NCBI GenBank assembly: GCA_021399435.1
Contig: JAJTUP010000046.1
Span: forward strand, 1 to 64,000
Origin: Diaporthe sp. PMI_573
Lineage: Eukaryota; Ascomycota; Sordariomycetes; Diaporthales; Diaporthaceae
Length of the DNA stretch: 64,000 bases
Reading direction: 5' to 3'
This document shows positions 20,777-30,545 of the stretch, one piece after another. The notes below the pieces were generated by a model. That model was not told where the DNA came from and searched no databases. It was given only the letters and a program-made list of their open reading frames with translations. Position 1 is the first letter of the stretch. Every line of letters begins with the position of its first letter. The translations under genes were made by a program, and so were the position numbers.

Positions 20777-22208
20777 GTTGATAATATGAATGACAATGTC
20801 AGGATTGATTGAATTCTCACGAGTAAGAAAAGCTTGAGTTTTATATGACACGCTCTCAGGCGTCGCTGATGTGGTAACATGCTTTGTAAATGCTCTAGCC
20901 CATGGCTTTGATTTACGACGATTTGAAATCAGTCCGTCTCTAAACGGCTTAGTGAGCATCTAGATTGGAAACACAGGACGGCCAGGACCGGCAGAACCAG
21001 AAGTACAGACCAATAGAGGTAGATCACTCCTGATTACTGTAGAATCTCGGTGATCGAGTCGTGATCCATCACACAACCACCATACGATCATTTGCACAAG
21101 CTAGTGAGCCAAAGTGATTGTCTCGGTATACATTACCCAAAACGTCCTCCCGACATGCACATTGTTTCTTAGCTATGGGTACAACTTGATTATCTCAATC
21201 AATTGTGACTGCTGCGCATCACATTGATTGACTATTATCAAACGTAGCACTTCGCTACTCTCAGTAGAACGCCTTGACCTACCTGCCAACATAAACCCTC
21301 CGATCCGGTGTATTCCTTAGATCCAGACCGACCGTTATAACAAGCGAAACGATTTTCAACAAGCCACTCTATCTCCAGTAGGGCGCAAGGGAGAGCGGAA
21401 GAGCTAATGCTACCCACGAGCCCCTCTTGCTCCGCGTGAATAAACGATGAAGCTATAGGCAGCTGAAACATGGAGTCCTGGATTGAAAGCTAGAGCAGAT
21501 GCCCAACTCCGCCGTTGTCCAATTTTGCGGGGTTTGATTCACCGGGGGGATCAGCCACACCGATGTTCAAGACGTCGAATCAAGTGTAGACAGCATTTGG
21601 ATCGACTCTTTGGACCCTAAACGTAAGATGAGGGGCTTGGCGATCGGGAATCCAGCTGTATTGCAGTAAGGCACTTGCATTAGCGCAGTAAGGCGGCTGC
21701 ATTAGCGTCAATGCTTAATACTCAAACCCCGCACCTTGTCAACTTGGCATCAGAGTCGTAAACACGGACACTACTGCACTTAGCGCAGCCAGTCGAGCGT
21801 CCAATTTCCAACCCTAATCGCGGCACTTCTCAAGCTAAGCAAGCTCCACGCCCCAAACAAACCATCCGAATTCTAACCTGACGTTAATTTTACGATCCGA
21901 TCGCTCAGCAGTGAAGCATTGCATGTGGTCTGCTGACAAATAGCAGTAAGAGATTGGAGCAGCAGGCGGTGTGGCTGATCCTATCCACAGTTGAGCACAA
22001 TGGGGCCAAGGGCAGCCCGGATTGTCCGGGTGCGGAGTTTTGTGTCTTGAGTGGTTAGTATCAGTGACGCTTCAAGATGGCCAAGGAAGCCAGGCACCAA
22101 CTTGATCTGTGGTATAAAGAGACCCCAAACACTCGACGCAAAGCGTGTGGACATTCACTTTATTCAAGCTTCAACTTAAGATCAGCCAGCTGCTGCCCTC
22201 TAATCATT
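20777..22208. other. Intergenic region between divergent genes
   Basis: This 1.4-kb spacer separates the minus-strand Gre2-like gene and the plus-strand NmrA-like gene, so it holds both promoters. No gene is seen. A short imperfect tandem repeat (two units of about 27 bp, GCAGTAAGGC...TGCATTAGC) lies at about 21663-21708. Confidence 0.6.
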
Positions 22209-23369
22209 ATGAAAGTCGCCATCATCGGGGCGACCGGCCAGACTGGCGCTGTCATTGTGGACGCCATCCTCAAGTCAACAACACCCAAATATGTATGGAT
22301 GTTTATTGTTGACGAGTTTGCCAACTAAAATGACACTAATATTACGTCTAGGAGATCTTGGCTTTGACCAGGCCTTCCTCCCTCCAGAAGCCGGAGGTAA
22401 TTGACTTGAAAAAGAAAGGGGTTTCGATTGTCGCTGCCGACCTCGGGGGTTCAGAGGATGAATTAGCAGAATTGCTCAAAGACACCGATGTCGTCATCTC
22501 TACCATCTACGGGGGGAGTGTGGCAGCCGAGATTGGTCTGATTAATGCTTCCAAAACCGCAGGCGTTAAACGTTACATACCTTGCTTCTTCGCTACGGTG
22601 GCGGCTCCCAAGGGTGCCCTTATGCTGAGAGACATGGTAAGCTGTTTTCATGGACATCTAGTTGCAGAAATGGTACTAACTCGAAGTTCCAGAAAGAGGA
22701 TGTGCTGAACCACATCAAGAGTGTTTTTCTGCCCTACACAGTCATAGATGTGGGTTGGTGGTATCAGGTCAACTTGCCCCCTCTCCCTTCTGGTCGCATC
22801 GACTACGCCGCTCTGGAGACCACAGACGGCATTGCCGGGGATGGAGATGTCCCATTTGCTTTGACAGATCTTCGAGATGTCGGGCGTTATGTCGCTCGCA
22901 TCATTGCTGATCCTCGGACTCTGAATCGAATGGTTTTCGCCTACAACGAAGTCTTTACCCACAACCAGTTATATGACTTGTTGGAAGAGATCAGCGGAGA
23001 GAAACTCAAGCGCCGATACGTGCGTGCACCTACCCGAGCATACACTGAACAGAGCTGACTTGATAGTAGGTCCGCGCCGAGGCCATCGCAGCCAGCATCG
23101 CCGAGATCGAGGCCACAAACCCAAGCCCAGACTCGGCTGAGTTTGTGACGCTGGCGATGTACCAATACTGGTATTCCTGTGGTGTTCGCGGGGATAACAC
23201 TCCCGAGTATGCTCGGTACTTGGGCTACGTCACCACCAAGGAGCTGTTCCCCGACATAGAATGGAACAGCCTTGCGGCGTATTTTCAGGACGTTATTGAT
23301 GGCAAAGGAGAGAGAGCGTATAAGCAACTACAGGACTTGCCGACCGTCAACAGTGTCAAGAAGGCTTGA
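22209..23369 (+). CDS. NmrA-like / isoflavone reductase-family protein
   Basis: An intact 331-residue protein in four exons: 22209-22292, 22352-22636, 22693-23019 and 23070-23369. Introns of 59, 56 and 50 bp are GT-AG and in phase. It opens with the atypical-SDR NAD(P) loop VAIIGATGQTGAVIVDAIL, followed by DVVISTIYGG, INASKTAGVKRYIPC, FLPYTVIDVGWW, the DLRDVGRYVARIIAD block and a C-terminal helix pair near EWNSLAAYFQDVIDGK. There is no catalytic YxxxK, which fits the NmrA/isoflavone-reductase branch. Members are NAD(P)-sensing regulators or aromatic-alcohol reductases; which applies cannot be read from sequence. It is transcribed divergently from the Gre2-like gene across a 1.4-kb spacer, so co-regulation is possible but unproven. 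Confidence 0.88.
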
Positions 23370-23887
23370 GATTTGACACTGCCTTGGCTATGTTCGTATT
23401 GTAAAGGACGGGCGACCGGATTTCTGATCGATGATGATTTCCATTATGAGAATAAATTCTTTCGTCACTGTTTGCGTTCCCATCTTGACCGTCCACTTCG
23501 ACGTCAGAGTCCTCCATCTACGGGATTTTAGGCGGTCAAACTCAACAGACCTACTCACAAGGTTGTCTCCTACGGATAATCTTTTTCTCTGTCAGAGCTG
23601 GAATTAGCCAGTTCATTGGCAGAGTAAGACATATAAACCTCGCTAAACATTGACAGGCTCCAAAGAATAAATCCATCCCAAGCTAAGGAATAGCACCCGT
23701 TGAACATAGTTTCGAGAGCGGTTTAATTCAACCGAAATCGATGATGGCCATCCCCTACACACTTCTCTATGCCTCAAACCTGTCACTCACATCGCATCCC
23801 TACCCTTTGTTTCGACATCACGTCCCTCCACTAATATAAGTGAGCGCTTTTTAAATCCACATTGCGTATCACAGTTTATTGCATGTG
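23370..23887. other. Intergenic, no gene seen
   Basis: Spacer between the convergent 3' ends of the NmrA-like gene and the transcription-factor remnant. It holds no coding signal. Confidence 0.5.
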
Positions 23888-24371
23888 CTATTCCCTATCC
23901 CTCATCTCCTTATCGACAGCAAGGTTTCCGAGGCGGACCAACTCAGCCACAAAGCCGTCAACCAAGTCCATATGTCCAAGTTCCCGGGATGTCAACTTGC
24001 CAACCGGCATATGCCTGACAAGGTCTAAAGCGGAGCTTAGTAGCTCCAAGTCTGTCTTGGCCTTGGGCCCAAGCGGATGCGTAACTATGTTAAGAAACAG
24101 GGAGAAGATGGCCGCGGTTGGGTAAAAGACCATTAGCCTGATCGCCGTTTTAGCAACCTTTCTATCGGGGGAGGCAAAAGAGGACAGTGGCCAGAGGAAC
24201 CCACCGGAAACATTCACCCACGAGGCCATGAACGGCCGCTCTCAGGAACACAAGCGTAGAGCGGCTAGCTTCTACCATGCCCCACCACCCTTTCGCTAAC
24301 CAAAAATAGCCACGCGCCATATAAAACTCAACTATTTCACTTATACGGAATTTAACCAAAATAGAAGTTAT
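23888..24371 (-). pseudogene. C-terminal remnant of a fungal Zn2Cys6-type transcription factor
   Basis: About 110 residues in one open frame contain VFYPTAAIFSLFLNIVTHPL, GPKAKTDLELLSSALDLVRH and MDLVDGFVAELVRLGN. This pattern closes the fungal_trans (MHR) regulatory domain. An adjoining frame upstream (about 24240-24300, EASRSTLVFLRAA) gives the preceding helix, so a frameshift separates the two. The zinc cluster and most of the MHR are absent. Further upstream lie AT-rich sequence and a pogo-type transposase fragment. It is probably a gene cut by rearrangement or transposon insertion. Confidence 0.55.
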
Positions 24372-24553
24372 TCGCAAGCGGTCGCTTCTTATAGATAGAG
24401 AATTGAATAGAGTTTATTTTTATAGTCTCGTGCAGCTGCATGGGGCACGTGACATATGCAGATCCCTGTACTGCAAAGTCACCAAATCGGGAATGAATTC
24501 CTCACCGCTCCTTTCCACTTCTTTTCATGTCAGATTTTCACAACGCAATAAAA
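24372..24553. other. AT-rich junction upstream of the transposase fragment
   Basis: This stretch connects the transcription-factor remnant with the transposase fragment. A GGGGCACGTGACATATGCAG string near 24440-24465 looks like a DNA-transposon end, but no inverted partner was found in the window. Confidence 0.3.
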
Positions 24554-25295
24554 ATGCCTTCATCACGGCCTCGCTGGAAATATACTGAAGACGACATGGC
24601 TGAGGCTATATTGGATATCACGGATAACGGCCTTTCACAGTTCCAATCAGCTCAGAAGTGGGGAGTGCCACAAAGGACTCTTTCCGACAGACTTAGTGGT
24701 CAGTTGGGCGTGAACGAACAAATTCAGCCTGGACAACGTCTATCTAAGCATCAGGAAGACAAATTAGCCTTTTGGATTCTTCGTCAAGAGGCTTTGGGAT
24801 ATGCTCCATCTCACAGTCAAATTCGCGCCTGCGTCTTCGCCATGTTGAAACAACAAAGCGAACAACCAACATTAGGACGCAATTGGGTAGCCAGATTCAT
24901 TCAACGCCGTTCAGATCTTAAGACTAAGATTGGGAGACGTCAAGAAGCTAATAGATTCGGCTCTTTCACCCCCAAGGCGGTCCATTGGTTCTTTGATATC
25001 AGGGAGAAGGAGTATGGGTGGATTAAGCCTGAGAACACTGTTAACGTTGATGAAGGCGGTATTATGATCGGTTTTGGCAAGCCTCTGCCTCTCTATTCCC
25101 TCTATATTCGAAATCTAATTAACCAAACTTCTCTTGCTAGGCCTGGATAGTCTGGTGGTTGGAAGTACAGACCCAAAGCGGAAGGCTCTCAAAGGACCAC
25201 AGACGCGAAGTTGGACTTCGTTTATTGAGGCTATTACCGCTGACGGCCGTGTTTTGACTCCTGGAATCATATTCAAAGGAAAGGAACTCCGATAA
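24554..25295 (+). pseudogene. pogo/Tc1-type transposase, 3'-truncated
   Basis: Transposase of the fungal pogo group. From the Met at 24554: an N-terminal psq-type helix-turn-helix (RWKYTEDDMAEAILDI, then AQKWGVPQRTLSDRLSG), a CENP-B-like second HTH (ILRQEALGYAPSHSQIRACV, GRNWVARFIQRR), and the start of the DDE catalytic domain (TVNVDEGGIMIGFG, where the Asp is the first catalytic residue). A 64-bp intron (25077-25140) with a GC donor (GCAAGC) and a CTAG acceptor joins smoothly to GLDSLVVGSTDPKRK. The frame stops at 25293, before the second and third catalytic acids. The element is therefore dead. It is not RIP-bleached like the pogo element at 35505. Confidence 0.8.
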
Positions 25296-25363
25296 AAATA
25301 TCGACGCATAAACAAAAACGACGTGCAGAGAATAAGTAAAAGTCCGCCGAAAGCCTTTCTCTG

Positions 25364-25939
25364 TTAGCTTTGGTTTCTAGCAGCAGGGGAGGCCGCACTT
25401 ACGACGTAACCGGAAATTGTGGTTTGGTCGAGCCGCGACGGCCGGAGTGCCAGCGCGGAGTGTAAAAGACCCTCTACGATCACAATCCTGCCGATAAAGT
25501 GATGGAAAACATAGTAGGTGGATAGCGGAATACCGGAGAAGTCTGCAAGGGGGTTCGTCCGGCCTCCAAGGAAGAGGGGCGTGGCGTTGATCGTTGCTAG
25601 CATCGCTGCTGTCGTGGCGAGATTCGCCCTGCCGACGTAGAGGGCCGCGACATTGCCGCCGAAGTACAAGCTGAGGATTAGGAATTCTGGTAGAGTGATG
25701 CTCATCCAATATCTCCTCTGTACGACGAGGCCATACCGAACGTAGGCAAAAAGAACAGGGATACCGGGTGTATCGAGTGCAAGAAGAATTGCCACAAAGG
25801 CAGGACACACTACACTAATGGCTGCACCAAGGGCCACAGTAAGAGCCGCACAAAGAGCCGCAAAAGCCTCCGGACTGGATAGAGAGCCAACAAAGAAACG
25901 AAGGCAACCGAGTAAACCACAATCAGGTCCATGTTGCAA
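25364..25939 (-). pseudogene. Ferric reductase-like transmembrane protein, N-terminal half only
   Basis: About 190 residues rich in membrane helices. The block LPEFLILSLYFGGNVAALYV, then INATPLFLGGRTNPLADFSG and IPLSTYYVFHHFIGRIVIVE followed by GLLHSALAL, matches the ferric-reductase transmembrane domain. The His residues of the HHFIGR and LLH helices are the type that bind haem. FAD- and NADPH-binding domains (another 300 or so residues) are absent. The homology ends at about 25370, next to the transposase fragment. The frame is open upstream of 25939 with no clear Met. Intact enzymes reduce Fe(III) at the plasma membrane for iron uptake. Confidence 0.65.
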
Positions 25940-26377
25940 GCCGGTGTGGTATGTACAGAGCCAACTCCCCAGGGCATAAACGATCGAGAAATTGCTTCTT
26001 AATGGGACATAGACTCACAAATACTCATGGCTTCATGAATCCCGAGTCCAGTTCCAGGGTCTCCGGCTCCCGCGATTCCGGGTTCCCGGCTGTCGACCCG
26101 GAAACCCGGCCTCCAGCTCACAATAGATTCCCATTTCAGGGATGTTCACCATATTTCGGCTTCCAGCTTCCTCCTGACTTCCCGGTTTCACGGGGAACAC
26201 GCCTGATATCTTTCAGCTGTATCCGGCCTACATAAAGGCGACGATGTTCCACTTGAACGATCGACCCTCCCAAACTCAAGATATCACGACATCACTCTTA
26301 TTCACCACTACTGCTTCAGCTTAAATTTAAGCCTCCCTTGGATTCAACACTTCACTGTTATTCACCTTTGAAGAAAA
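25940..26377. other. Spacer, no gene
   Basis: No coding region. Positions 26060-26115 are GC-rich and partly self-complementary (CCGGGTTCCCGGCTG, then CCCGGAAACCCGG). The promoter of the Q/N-rich gene should be in the last 200 bp. Confidence 0.5.
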
Positions 26378-26446
26378 ATGGCTAAAAAGAAGAATCGAAG
26401 AAATAGGGGCGTAGAAACGGATCATGAAAATCAAGGAAACCAATGA
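26378..26446 (+). other. Upstream short frame in phase with the Q/N-rich gene
   Basis: 22 codons (MAKKKNRRNRGVETDHENQ...) ending TGA, 12 bp before the annotated Met and in the same frame. It could be a regulatory upstream frame, or the original N-terminus broken by a CGA-to-TGA change. Confidence 0.4.
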
Positions 26447-26458
26447 AATAAAGGTCCG

Positions 26459-28162
26459 ATGCTGGCCCGCCAATTGCGACGTCTCTTTGAAGCCGGATTC
26501 CCAAAAGGGGAAAAAATAGCAGATGAAATCATCAATCACGTCAAAAACTTGGCGCCGGATGCCAAATACTTCGAAAACTCCTTCGAGGACGAGTATTCCC
26601 ACACGTGGATTTCGAATATGAGATCGTTGGGTTCGGCTATTAACAAACTACTAAAAGATCATCCTCTAGAAGCTCTAGATAAAGGAAAAGGCAGAGCCAC
26701 GGAGGAGCAGCCGGCAGGGCCCTCCGGGTCAACGAATGGGGCGGAACCCGAGAGTAGTGCGAGCCCAACGCCTGCGGCCTCCACTACCCGTCCTACACCT
26801 GACACCGCTGACACCACAACTCGCAATACGACGCCTTCCGTTTATGAGGTTCGCAACCCGGCGGGAAGGCAGACTAACCCTTCAGCTACTACAGGCCAGA
26901 ACAATACCTCAAGCCAGGCTTCTAGCCAGGCTTCAGGGCAAAACAATGCCCCTGGTCAGAATGACACTTCCGGGGGGAACGAGGAAGGCGTACTGAACCA
27001 GCTTAGAGCGATTTTTGGCCGGCAATTCTCCTTTGGCCAAGAAAGTCCTAGTCCTACTCCTGAGGATGTTATGAACCTTCTCCGAAGCCAGTACGGCCAG
27101 AACAACCAGAACAACGGTCAGAACAGTGGCCAGAACAACGGTCAGAACAACAACCAGAACAACAACCAGAACAACAACCAGAACAACAACCAGAACAACA
27201 GCGACCGCAATGGTGACTACGATGCTCGTGACGAGTTCATGCATTCTGCTTATGTTAACAACCAGAACAACCAGAACAACCAGAACAGCAGCCAGAACAA
27301 TACTACTCCCAGCCCTTGGCCACTACTCGAACCAAAAATAGGCGGTAATCTCACAAATGTCTTGTGGCGGGCGCTACAAATCGATTGTCTTGGTCATGGC
27401 TGCGACTTTGCCGACGTTAAATTCCGCCTCGAGTTCTTCTTGAGACAGGAACCTACACTCAACCTTGAAACACTATATCAACTTGCCCTACTATTCGTTA
27501 ATGGTTGCCCTGGATCGCTGCAGCCATTCTTGACAGAGTTGAACGAGGATGCTGATCTCGGACGCGCTTATGATGTGTATCGGGCACAGCACCCACGGGT
27601 CCTCCCTCGACCGTCACGCAGGCAGGAACAAAGGCAAGCCTGGAGTCGGAACCCACAAGCAGTGAGGGATCGGTTGGTGAGAGAACTCCCCTTACTTGTG
27701 GCTAATGAAGGCTGGGACAAGATTATGGTGACAGATTTTGACACCGGCCTCGCCAATACCGAGGGTAGGATAACCGCGTCTATCTGGAGATATTTGGATG
27801 TCGCTCTCACGAGTCTGAATATGCGGTATCCCAATGAGGAGAGGCACATACTGGTCCCGCGATCGGACCATCTAACAGCGGCAAAACGGTTCGAGAGTAC
27901 CGCAAAGGGTCGTGCCATGACATTAAAGTCACAGGATGCTGACACCCTTCGGGGTCTCCAGCTGAAGGATGTGGTGATTATAAACTACACCTGCGCAGAG
28001 CAGACATGGCCAGATGAGTGGCCGGACGCCTACTTCGTAGGGTACATCAAGAAGAACCGAGAAAAGACGATAATGGCTTGGTCTAGAGGCGTATTTACCC
28101 GCAGAGGCGAATTAAGGGGTGCCAGCGACGGATCCGAGGATGAGTTTTCTGCTTTTGCTTGA
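26459..28162 (+). CDS. Q/N-rich protein of unknown function
   Basis: An intact frame of 567 residues. Layout: a charged helical N-terminus (residues 1-80, ARQLRRLFEAGFPKGEKIAD), a Ser/Thr/Pro/Gln-rich linker (80-190), then two runs built from NNQ/GQN units (about 214-249 and 267-282) of prion-like composition. A folded C-terminal half (about 295-560) contains ALQIDCLGHGCDFADVKF, WDKIMVTDFDTGLANTEGRI and LKDVVIINYTCAEQTWPDEW. I do not recognise a family. The same frame has an earlier Met at 26378 (MAKKKNRRNRG) closed by one TGA at 26444-26446. Either that is a short upstream frame, or the real start was there and one codon has mutated. About 400 bp downstream, same strand, is the integrase-like gene, so the two may form one unit. 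Confidence 0.75.
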   Translation: MLARQLRRLFEAGFPKGEKIADEIINHVKNLAPDAKYFENSFEDEYSHTWISNMRSLGSAINKLLKDHPLEALDKGKGRATEEQPAGPSGSTNGAEPESSASPTPAASTTRPTPDTADTTTRNTTPSVYEVRNPAGRQTNPSATTGQNNTSSQASSQASGQNNAPGQNDTSGGNEEGVLNQLRAIFGRQFSFGQESPSPTPEDVMNLLRSQYGQNNQNNGQNSGQNNGQNNNQNNNQNNNQNNNQNNSDRNGDYDARDEFMHSAYVNNQNNQNNQNSSQNNTTPSPWPLLEPKIGGNLTNVLWRALQIDCLGHGCDFADVKFRLEFFLRQEPTLNLETLYQLALLFVNGCPGSLQPFLTELNEDADLGRAYDVYRAQHPRVLPRPSRRQEQRQAWSRNPQAVRDRLVRELPLLVANEGWDKIMVTDFDTGLANTEGRITASIWRYLDVALTSLNMRYPNEERHILVPRSDHLTAAKRFESTAKGRAMTLKSQDADTLRGLQLKDVVIINYTCAEQTWPDEWPDAYFVGYIKKNREKTIMAWSRGVFTRRGELRGASDGSEDEFSAFA

Positions 28163-28469
28163 TTTGTTTGTTTTGTCCCAACCCTCCCCCAGATTGTTAC
28201 CTTTCAAATAAGAATTATTGCAAGTTTGCTACGTGTTCTAGGTGCATACATAGTTAACGGGAGTGACCGGTCCGGCAAGCGGCCCGCCAAAGGGAGCCCG
28301 GACGAACCGTTCCGTTGTAGGGCAGCAGCCTCACCGATCTGAAACGAGGCGGATATACGAGTGTCCGGGAGATGTGCAAGGGTTATGTGGAGTGTCAATC
28401 AAACAGCCAATCGGAAACGAGACCAGTTCCGATGAGGCCTAGCGTCGGGCACCAATCCGGCATTGGGCT
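28163..28469. other. Spacer between Q/N-rich and integrase-like genes
   Basis: About 300 bp with no clear frame. It ends where the integrase-like reading frame becomes recognisable. Confidence 0.5.
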
Positions 28470-30030
28470 GAAAGACGGACGGTCCCTCTCCCTATTCTCA
28501 AGGACCAGTTCTGATTCCTTGGCATCCGTGATCTTATCTTCCGTGTTGGCCTTACCGAGAAGCAGACTTTGAATGTTCTTCAGAGACAGGGCTGGCCCAT
28601 CACAAAGAGAGGTCTAAAATGTATCAGGCTTCACCCAGACCGCCGCTGGGTACGTCGCATCAATAGCGATGAAGAACGCCTTGCATTGTTGGAGAAGACT
28701 GAACAGGTCATTGTCGAGATGACGCAGCAGTCCAACGCCATTGCAGGATATGGCAAGAGTTTGCTCCAGTCTTATCTGCGGCAGAAAAAGCAGCTGTGGG
28801 TACCCAGAGATCCCCTCTTTGAGATGTACAAAGTCATGTTCCCAAACGAGGTTGAGATGCGCAAAAGGATGATGCGGCGGAAGAAGGGACAGTTCCTTGT
28901 CCCAGGGCCAAACTACCAGTGGTGACGGCCACGACAAGCTCAAGGCGTATGGATTTGAGATATACGCCGCCATCGACGCCTACTCACGCAACATTATCTG
29001 GTTCTATGTTGCCACAACTGCCTTGAGCGTGTTGAAGCAGTATTTGGCCGCGTGTGACGCCTATGGCTTCCGCCCATGGTATATCCAGGCAGACCGGGGC
29101 CGCGAAACGCCGTTAGTCGCAGCAGCCCATTGGCACTTTCCTTTGGCCGCAGGCGGACGCGTGACATGGAATGGGCAGGTCTTCCAACAGGGCAGACGAT
29201 TGAAGGATTCATACAAGGCGGCACCGAGTACAAAGAACGTCAAGATTGAGAAATGGTGGGAGAGTATGCTCCACGTCTCTTCCCGGCAGTGGGTGGACTA
29301 CTTCGGCGAACTTGCTGGGGATGGAGACTTTGACGGCGAAATGCTGGAGGATCAGATTGCTATGTACGCCGTCTTCGAAGATATACTGCGTCAAGAGCTC
29401 TTCGACTTCGTGGAGGCGTGGAATCTACACCGGATACGCCTCCAGAAGAACCGTCCTCACGTTGTCCACGGCCAGCCCTGGATGAACTACCATTATCCTG
29501 ACCCAGAAAAGGCTTGCAATTGGGCAATCCCCATTGACCGCTCAGTTCTTGAGGAGGTACGACGACCACTAGCTGATATCGATATCAGCACCTGCCTAGA
29601 GCCCGAGACGAAGGAATGGTGCCGCGGAGTTCTTACAGAAATGGGTTTTGACGCCGTAGTCCTCGGCAGTCACCAGGAGCTCGATAAGTTGCGCCCATTC
29701 AAGCGATTCTACCTTGGTCTTCGAGACAAGATCATTCGACACATCGAAAGTGAACAGCAGCCTCTGCTAGCCTACCGTAAGGCACCAACTGGAGGAGTTG
29801 CTGAATACGTAAGCTGCGGTGCTTGTCTTTACATTAAACAATTATCTAAGTCCTTATAGGGAGCATTACTTGCACGAGCAAATCAAGCCCGAGAGGGTGA
29901 GCTTGCAGATGGGGACCCGGCGGAACAGCCACTTGTTGAACTTGGTGTTGAAGACGAAGAAGGAAGTGACATTGAGGGATTGAGTAGTGATGAGGAGAAT
30001 GAGGACTTCTCAGGTAGGGAGCCAGAGTAG
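28470..30030 (+). pseudogene. Integrase-like (rve superfamily) protein, frameshifted
   Basis: Relative of the integrase-core proteins that lack any retroelement context. N-terminal part 28470-28922 (LIFRVGLTEKQTLNVLQRQG, ITKRGLKCIRLHP, an HTH-like arrangement) has one in-frame TGA at about 28518. The catalytic part shows a D, D, E triad: KLKAYGFEIYAAIDAYSRNI, YIQADRGRET and KNVKIEKWWESM, followed by FDFVEAWNLHRIRLQKNRPH. The frame slips at about 28920 (GPNYQW in one frame, SGDGHDKLKAYG in the next), so this copy is broken by a small indel. A 51-bp GT-AG intron (29809-29859) leads to an acidic tail ending FSGREPE, stop at 30028-30030. RIP is not evident. It resembles Ginger-like or domesticated integrases; I cannot assign a named element. 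Confidence 0.7.
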
Positions 30031-30545
30031 AGGTCATAGGGAACTTGATGCCTATAAAACGTGTAGAGAAGGCTGGCTGGAGTTCTTCAACAGCATCGGC
30101 GCGAAATTGTTGTGCTTGAGCTCCCTCAACGGAGTTGGGGATGGCTGTCGGCTGCGGGTTCACATCTAGTTGGGATTTTGCTATATAGGAATTCATTAAA
30201 AACTCGATAAAAGACTTGTATCGTTCTCCAGTTTATCATCTCTGCCTCTTGATCTGCCTCTTTTAGCCTGGGCGAGTGACTATCGGCCACATCACTCGCT
30301 CAGGACTTCTTGCAAAAGACGGCTTGGCCTTCTATGAAGGTGCTGGAACGTTTGCACGGCTCCTAATGAGTGCTGTTGAGCCTGTATGAGACAGAAGAAC
30401 ACTGCGCGAGCCCGTGGCTGGTCCGCCGCACTAGGTAGTGTACTTAGGTGTAAGTATCGGGATTGGTAAGATGTGGAGACAGTTCTGTCTGAATAGAAGG
30501 TTGGGCTGTATGAAAAATTGACAGGGAGTTTTGCAACAGTGTCTT
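30031..30545. other. Spacer with hairpin
   Basis: No gene. Positions 30272-30279 and 30292-30299 form a perfect 8-bp stem (GCGAGTGA/TCACTCGC) around a 12-base loop. It lies 240 bp past the integrase-like stop, and a role as terminator or element end is not shown. Confidence 0.4.

Noticed and set aside
12981..23369. Secondary-metabolite gene cluster
   Set aside because: Reductases, an NmrA-like protein and a bZIP factor lie nearby, but there is no backbone synthase, P450 or transporter, half the genes are broken, and LINE debris lies between them.
27126..27341. Thr/Arg-repeat protein on the plus strand
   Set aside because: It is an out-of-frame reading of the AAC/CAG repeat inside the Q/N-rich gene.
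24545..30030. Starship-type giant element
   Set aside because: No DUF3435 tyrosine-recombinase captain was seen at either edge; the integrase here is of the D-D-E type and the neighbouring genes have no element-wide structure.
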